A program made the position numbers and the translations under genes. A DNA stretch of 7,876 nucleotides. Source: Tannerella sp. Its GTDB lineage: Bacteria > Bacteroidota > Bacteroidia > Bacteroidales > Tannerellaceae. The notes beneath the pieces were generated by a model. The model was not told the origin of the DNA. It was given only the letters and a program-made list of their open reading frames with translations, and made no database searches. Each line of letters opens with the position of its first letter. Position 1 is the first letter of the stretch. Below, piece by piece: positions 5,628 to 7,876 of this stretch. Location: contig JAISEZ010000263.1 of the NCBI GenBank assembly GCA_031263835.1, forward strand, positions 1-7,876, written 5' to 3'.

Positions 5628-7461
5628 CAGAGGCAAATATCAGTATGAAAACAGGCGCTACGTATTCATCGCGGCCGTGGCCTGCATAATTCTCATTTTC
5701 ATCGTCCGCCTGATAGGTCTGCAACTCGTAAGCAATGATTATAAAGACTGGGCGGACAGCAACGCATTCCTGAAAAAGACGCTCTATCCGGCGCGGGGCG
5801 TGATTTACGACCGGAACGACAGGCTGCTGGTTTATAATCAGCCGGCCTATGACGTCATGCTAATCATGAAGGAGATACAGCCTTTCGACACCATCGACTT
5901 CTGCAACACGATTGGCATCACCCGGGAGTTTTTCTACAAGCGGATTCAGGACATCAGGAACCGGGAACTGAATCCGGGATACTCCCAGTATGTCCCCCAG
6001 GTTTTCATGACCCAGCTGTCCACCGGCGAATACGGCATGTTGCAGGAGAAGCTGTACAAGTTTCCGGGATTTTATCTCCAGAACCGCACCGTCCGGGAAT
6101 ACGGCTATCCGAACGCCGCCCTGGTGCTGGGCAATATCGGCGTAGTCACCAAACGGGACATGGAGAACGACGGCTATTACGCGCGGGACGACTATGCCGG
6201 TCGCGAAGGCGTGGAGCGTTCGTATGAAAAAACGCTGCGCGGAAAGAAAGGCATGGAAATCCTGCTGCGCGACGCCCGCGGACGTATCAAGGGACGGTAT
6301 GAAGCCGGCGTGCATGACGAGGCGCCCGTGTCGGGGAAGAACCTGAAGCTGTCTATTGACATCGAGCTGCAGGCGTATGCCGAAAAGCTGATGCGGAACA
6401 AAGTGGGCGGAGTGGTGATGATTGAACCCTCGACGGGCGAAGTGCTCTGTCTGGTCTCCTCGCCGACCTACGACCCGAACCTGCTGGTGGGCCGGCAACT
6501 GGGGAAGAACTACACGCAGCTGGAACGCGACCCGCTGAAACCCCTGTTCAACCGCGCCATCAAGGGGCACTTTCCGCCGGGCTCGACCTACAAGCCGGCG
6601 CAGGGGCTTGTCTTTTTGCAGGAAGGCGTCATCACGCCGCAAAAGCTCTACACCTGCGCATACGGCTACCCGTATCACGGCGGCAAGCCGGCCTGTCACG
6701 GACATGCTTCGCCGCTGAACCTCACCGCCGCGCTGGCCACCTCGTGCAACGCCTACTTCTGCTGGGGGCTGCACGACATGCTGGACAACCGGAAACGCTA
6801 TCCGACGGTGCAGGAAGCGTTTGAAGTCTGGAAGGAACACATTGTCTCGATGGGATTCGGCTATCCCCTGGCGATTGACCTCCCGGGCGAATCCCGCGGA
6901 TTCATCCCCAACAGCAAGGTGTATGACAGCTTCTACAAAGGCCGCTGGAACTCAAGCTCCATCATTTCCATCGCCATCGGACAGGGCGAAATAGACGCCA
7001 CCCCGCTCCAGATTTGCAATCTGGCGGCCACGATTGCCAACCGGGGACATTACATCGCCCCCCATGTAGTCAGGGAAATCGAGGATACGCCGCTGGATTC
7101 CCTCTACACCCGTCCCAAACGGACGTCCGTCGACCCGGAACACTACGAAGTGATTGCCGAAGGGATGCGAAACGCCGTACTGTTCGGCACCTGCACGGGT
7201 CTGTACATGCCCGGCATCGAAGTCTGCGGCAAGACCGGCACGGCCGAAACGCCTCACGGAAAAGACAATTCCGTATGCATCTCCTTCGCCCCCTACCGGC
7301 AGCCGGAAATAGCGATTGCCGTGTACGTGGAGCATGGAGGATACGGCAAAACCAATGCCATTCCGATAGCCCGGCTGCTGCTGGAGAAGTTTTTCCACGG
7401 CGAAACGGGAGAGTCGCTCAAATTCATGGAAGCGGACATCATGAACCGGGTCGTTCTGTAA
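5620..7461 (+). CDS. mrdA: Penicillin-binding protein 2, elongation-specific transpeptidase
   Basis: PBP2 cross-links new peptidoglycan during rod elongation, acting in the periplasm with RodA and activated by MreC. It has 613 residues, usual for the family. A short cytoplasmic N-terminus is followed by one membrane segment at about 14-36, then the pedestal/dimerisation region beginning RGVIYDRNDRLL (59-70) and containing AGREGVERSYE. The transpeptidase domain has all three active-site motifs: STYK (Ser322 nucleophile, Lys325), SCN (375-377) and KTGTAE (from Lys538). The start is GTG, 8 bases inside the end of mreD, placed so that the membrane segment begins near residue 14; the nearby ATG at 5645 is out of frame. 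It is probably translated in coupling with mreD. After the stop lies a repeat cluster instead of rodA. Confidence 0.97.
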   Translation: MTDRGKYQYENRRYVFIAAVACIILIFIVRLIGLQLVSNDYKDWADSNAFLKKTLYPARGVIYDRNDRLLVYNQPAYDVMLIMKEIQPFDTIDFCNTIGITREFFYKRIQDIRNRELNPGYSQYVPQVFMTQLSTGEYGMLQEKLYKFPGFYLQNRTVREYGYPNAALVLGNIGVVTKRDMENDGYYARDDYAGREGVERSYEKTLRGKKGMEILLRDARGRIKGRYEAGVHDEAPVSGKNLKLSIDIELQAYAEKLMRNKVGGVVMIEPSTGEVLCLVSSPTYDPNLLVGRQLGKNYTQLERDPLKPLFNRAIKGHFPPGSTYKPAQGLVFLQEGVITPQKLYTCAYGYPYHGGKPACHGHASPLNLTAALATSCNAYFCWGLHDMLDNRKRYPTVQEAFEVWKEHIVSMGFGYPLAIDLPGESRGFIPNSKVYDSFYKGRWNSSSIISIAIGQGEIDATPLQICNLAATIANRGHYIAPHVVREIEDTPLDSLYTRPKRTSVDPEHYEVIAEGMRNAVLFGTCTGLYMPGIEVCGKTGTAETPHGKDNSVCISFAPYRQPEIAIAVYVEHGGYGKTNAIPIARLLLEKFFHGETGESLKFMEADIMNRVVL

Positions 7462-7483
7462 TCATGGCTCTATAACGTTGATA

Positions 7484-7502
7484 CATGAATTATGAATTAT
7501 GA
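7484..7502. repeat. ATGAATTAT stutter
   Basis: Tandem ATGAATT words precede the first TTTGTACATG repeat. A similar stutter lies at about 3966-3993, and a GAATGAT version at about 7637-7658. Each stutter directly precedes a copy of the TTTGTnCATG motif, so the two appear to travel together. Confidence 0.55.
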
Positions 7503-7505
7503 AGG

Positions 7506-7541
7506 GATACGGGTATGACTTTGTACATGAATATAAAGAAT
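7506..7541 (+). repeat. 36-bp direct repeat, left copy
   Basis: These 36 bases recur at 7656-7691 with one mismatch (C/T at the eighteenth base). The core is GGGTATGACTTTGTACATG. A more diverged relative lies at about 3991-4030. Together the pair flanks the CACGGAG palindrome 7545-7635. Confidence 0.85.
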
Positions 7542-7544
7542 AAA

Positions 7545-7635
7545 TTATCAACACGGAGGCACGGAGGACACAGAGATTCGCTTCTCTGCGGAACGAAGTT
7601 CCTTCTCCGTGTTCTCTGTGTCTCCGTGTTGATAA
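7545..7635. repeat. CACGGAG-array palindrome, short copy
   Basis: The arms 7545-7576 and 7604-7635 are inverted copies matching at 28 of 32 positions, with a tip hairpin GGAAC-GAA-GTTCC (7590-7602). This is the same family as 4024-4199 but without the internal third array and second hairpin. The conserved tip in both copies, while the arms vary, suggests that the fold is kept. Confidence 0.85.
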
Positions 7636-7655
7636 ATGAATGATGAATGATGAAT

Positions 7656-7691
7656 GATACGGGTATGATTTTGTACATGAATATAAAGAAT
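7656..7691 (+). repeat. 36-bp direct repeat, right copy
   Basis: This is the partner of 7506-7541, in the same orientation with one mismatch. It follows a GAATGAT stutter. In the mreB-mreC spacer the corresponding right-hand copy is inverted, so the two clusters are arranged differently. Confidence 0.85.
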
Positions 7692-7710
7692 GCGAATCAG
7701 TAGTAGCAAC

Positions 7711-7802
7711 GAAGGGCTGAAAGCCCGATATATCCCAGCCCGGTGGCAACGCCCCGGGTATGGACGGGCATACTCCGCCCTGCGCCCTGAAAGGGCAATA
7801 TA
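7711..7802 (+). repeat. GC-rich interspersed repeat with three hairpins
   Basis: Three small inverted units follow one another: GGGCT-GAA-AGCCC (7714-7726), CCCGG (7739-7743) with CCGGG (7754-7758), and GCCCT-GAA-AGGGC (7784-7796). A shortened inverted relative lies at 964-1033 and an inverted partial copy at 7853-7876. No coding sequence is seen. This looks like a known kind of extragenic palindromic repeat in Bacteroidota and related phyla, identified from memory only. Confidence 0.8.
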
Positions 7803-7852
7803 TCCATTTTCACAACCCCGTTTCATTCCAATGGATGGTGACGGAAGGTATG

Positions 7853-7876
7853 TTGCCCTTTCAGGGCGCAGGGCGG
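7853..7876 (-). repeat. Partial inverted copy of the GC-rich repeat, cut by the window end
   Basis: These 24 bases are the exact reverse complement of 7775-7798. Between the two arms ATCCATT (7802-7808) and AATGGAT (7830-7836) are also inverted, so this part is a larger palindrome centred near 7820-7826. The copy runs off the window. The spacer 7462-7876 holds only repeats; no gene or clear terminator is seen. Confidence 0.85.

Noticed and set aside
7462..7826. Several overlapping minus-strand frames of 60-95 codons after mrdA
   Set aside because: They consist of repeat DNA (stutters, CACGGAG arrays, GC-rich repeat) and share peptide segments with the other spacer because the repeats match. 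There is no real gene evidence.

Overview
The window looks like a chromosomal segment of a Bacteroidota bacterium, most likely of the order Bacteroidales. The reasons are the gene order purH-mreB-mreC-mreD-mrdA, which I know from that order, a TAnnTTTG-type -7 promoter element (TACTTTTG) before purH, mostly weak ribosome binding sites, and intergenic stutter repeats. Coding DNA looks moderately GC-rich and spacers are AT-rich (judged by eye, not counted). All real genes lie on the + strand.

Layout. Bases 1-930 hold the 3' part of a sugar-metabolism gene: the short-chain dehydrogenase (SDR) domain of what is probably a class II aldolase/SDR fusion cut by the window edge. Bases 931-1298 are non-coding: a stutter repeat, a shortened copy of a GC-rich interspersed repeat, a long imperfect stem-loop with a terminator-like hairpin and T-tract (a candidate small RNA of about 185 nt), then a Bacteroidota-type promoter. 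purH (1299-2819), the bifunctional last enzyme of IMP synthesis, is followed after 28 bases by mreB (2848-3867). A 400-base spacer holds nested palindromic repeats. Then mreC (4268-5119), mreD (5112-5627) and mrdA/PBP2 (5620-7461) follow with two 8-base overlaps. Bases 7462-7876 are a second repeat cluster with no gene. rodA, often next in this cluster, is not in the window and may lie beyond it.

How the genes work together. MreB filaments, MreC and MreD form the elongasome scaffold that positions and activates the transpeptidase PBP2 (and its partner RodA) for side-wall peptidoglycan synthesis and rod shape. purH is a housekeeping purine gene that appears to share transcription with mreB.

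The least explained content is in the three spacers. At least three repeat families occur there: CACGGAG-array palindromes with a GGAAC-GAA-GTTCC tip, GGGCT-GAA-AGCCC / GCCCT-GAA-AGGGC hairpin units, and a motif around TTTGTnCATG found five times. I see no defence system, CRISPR array, tRNA, rRNA or transposase gene.
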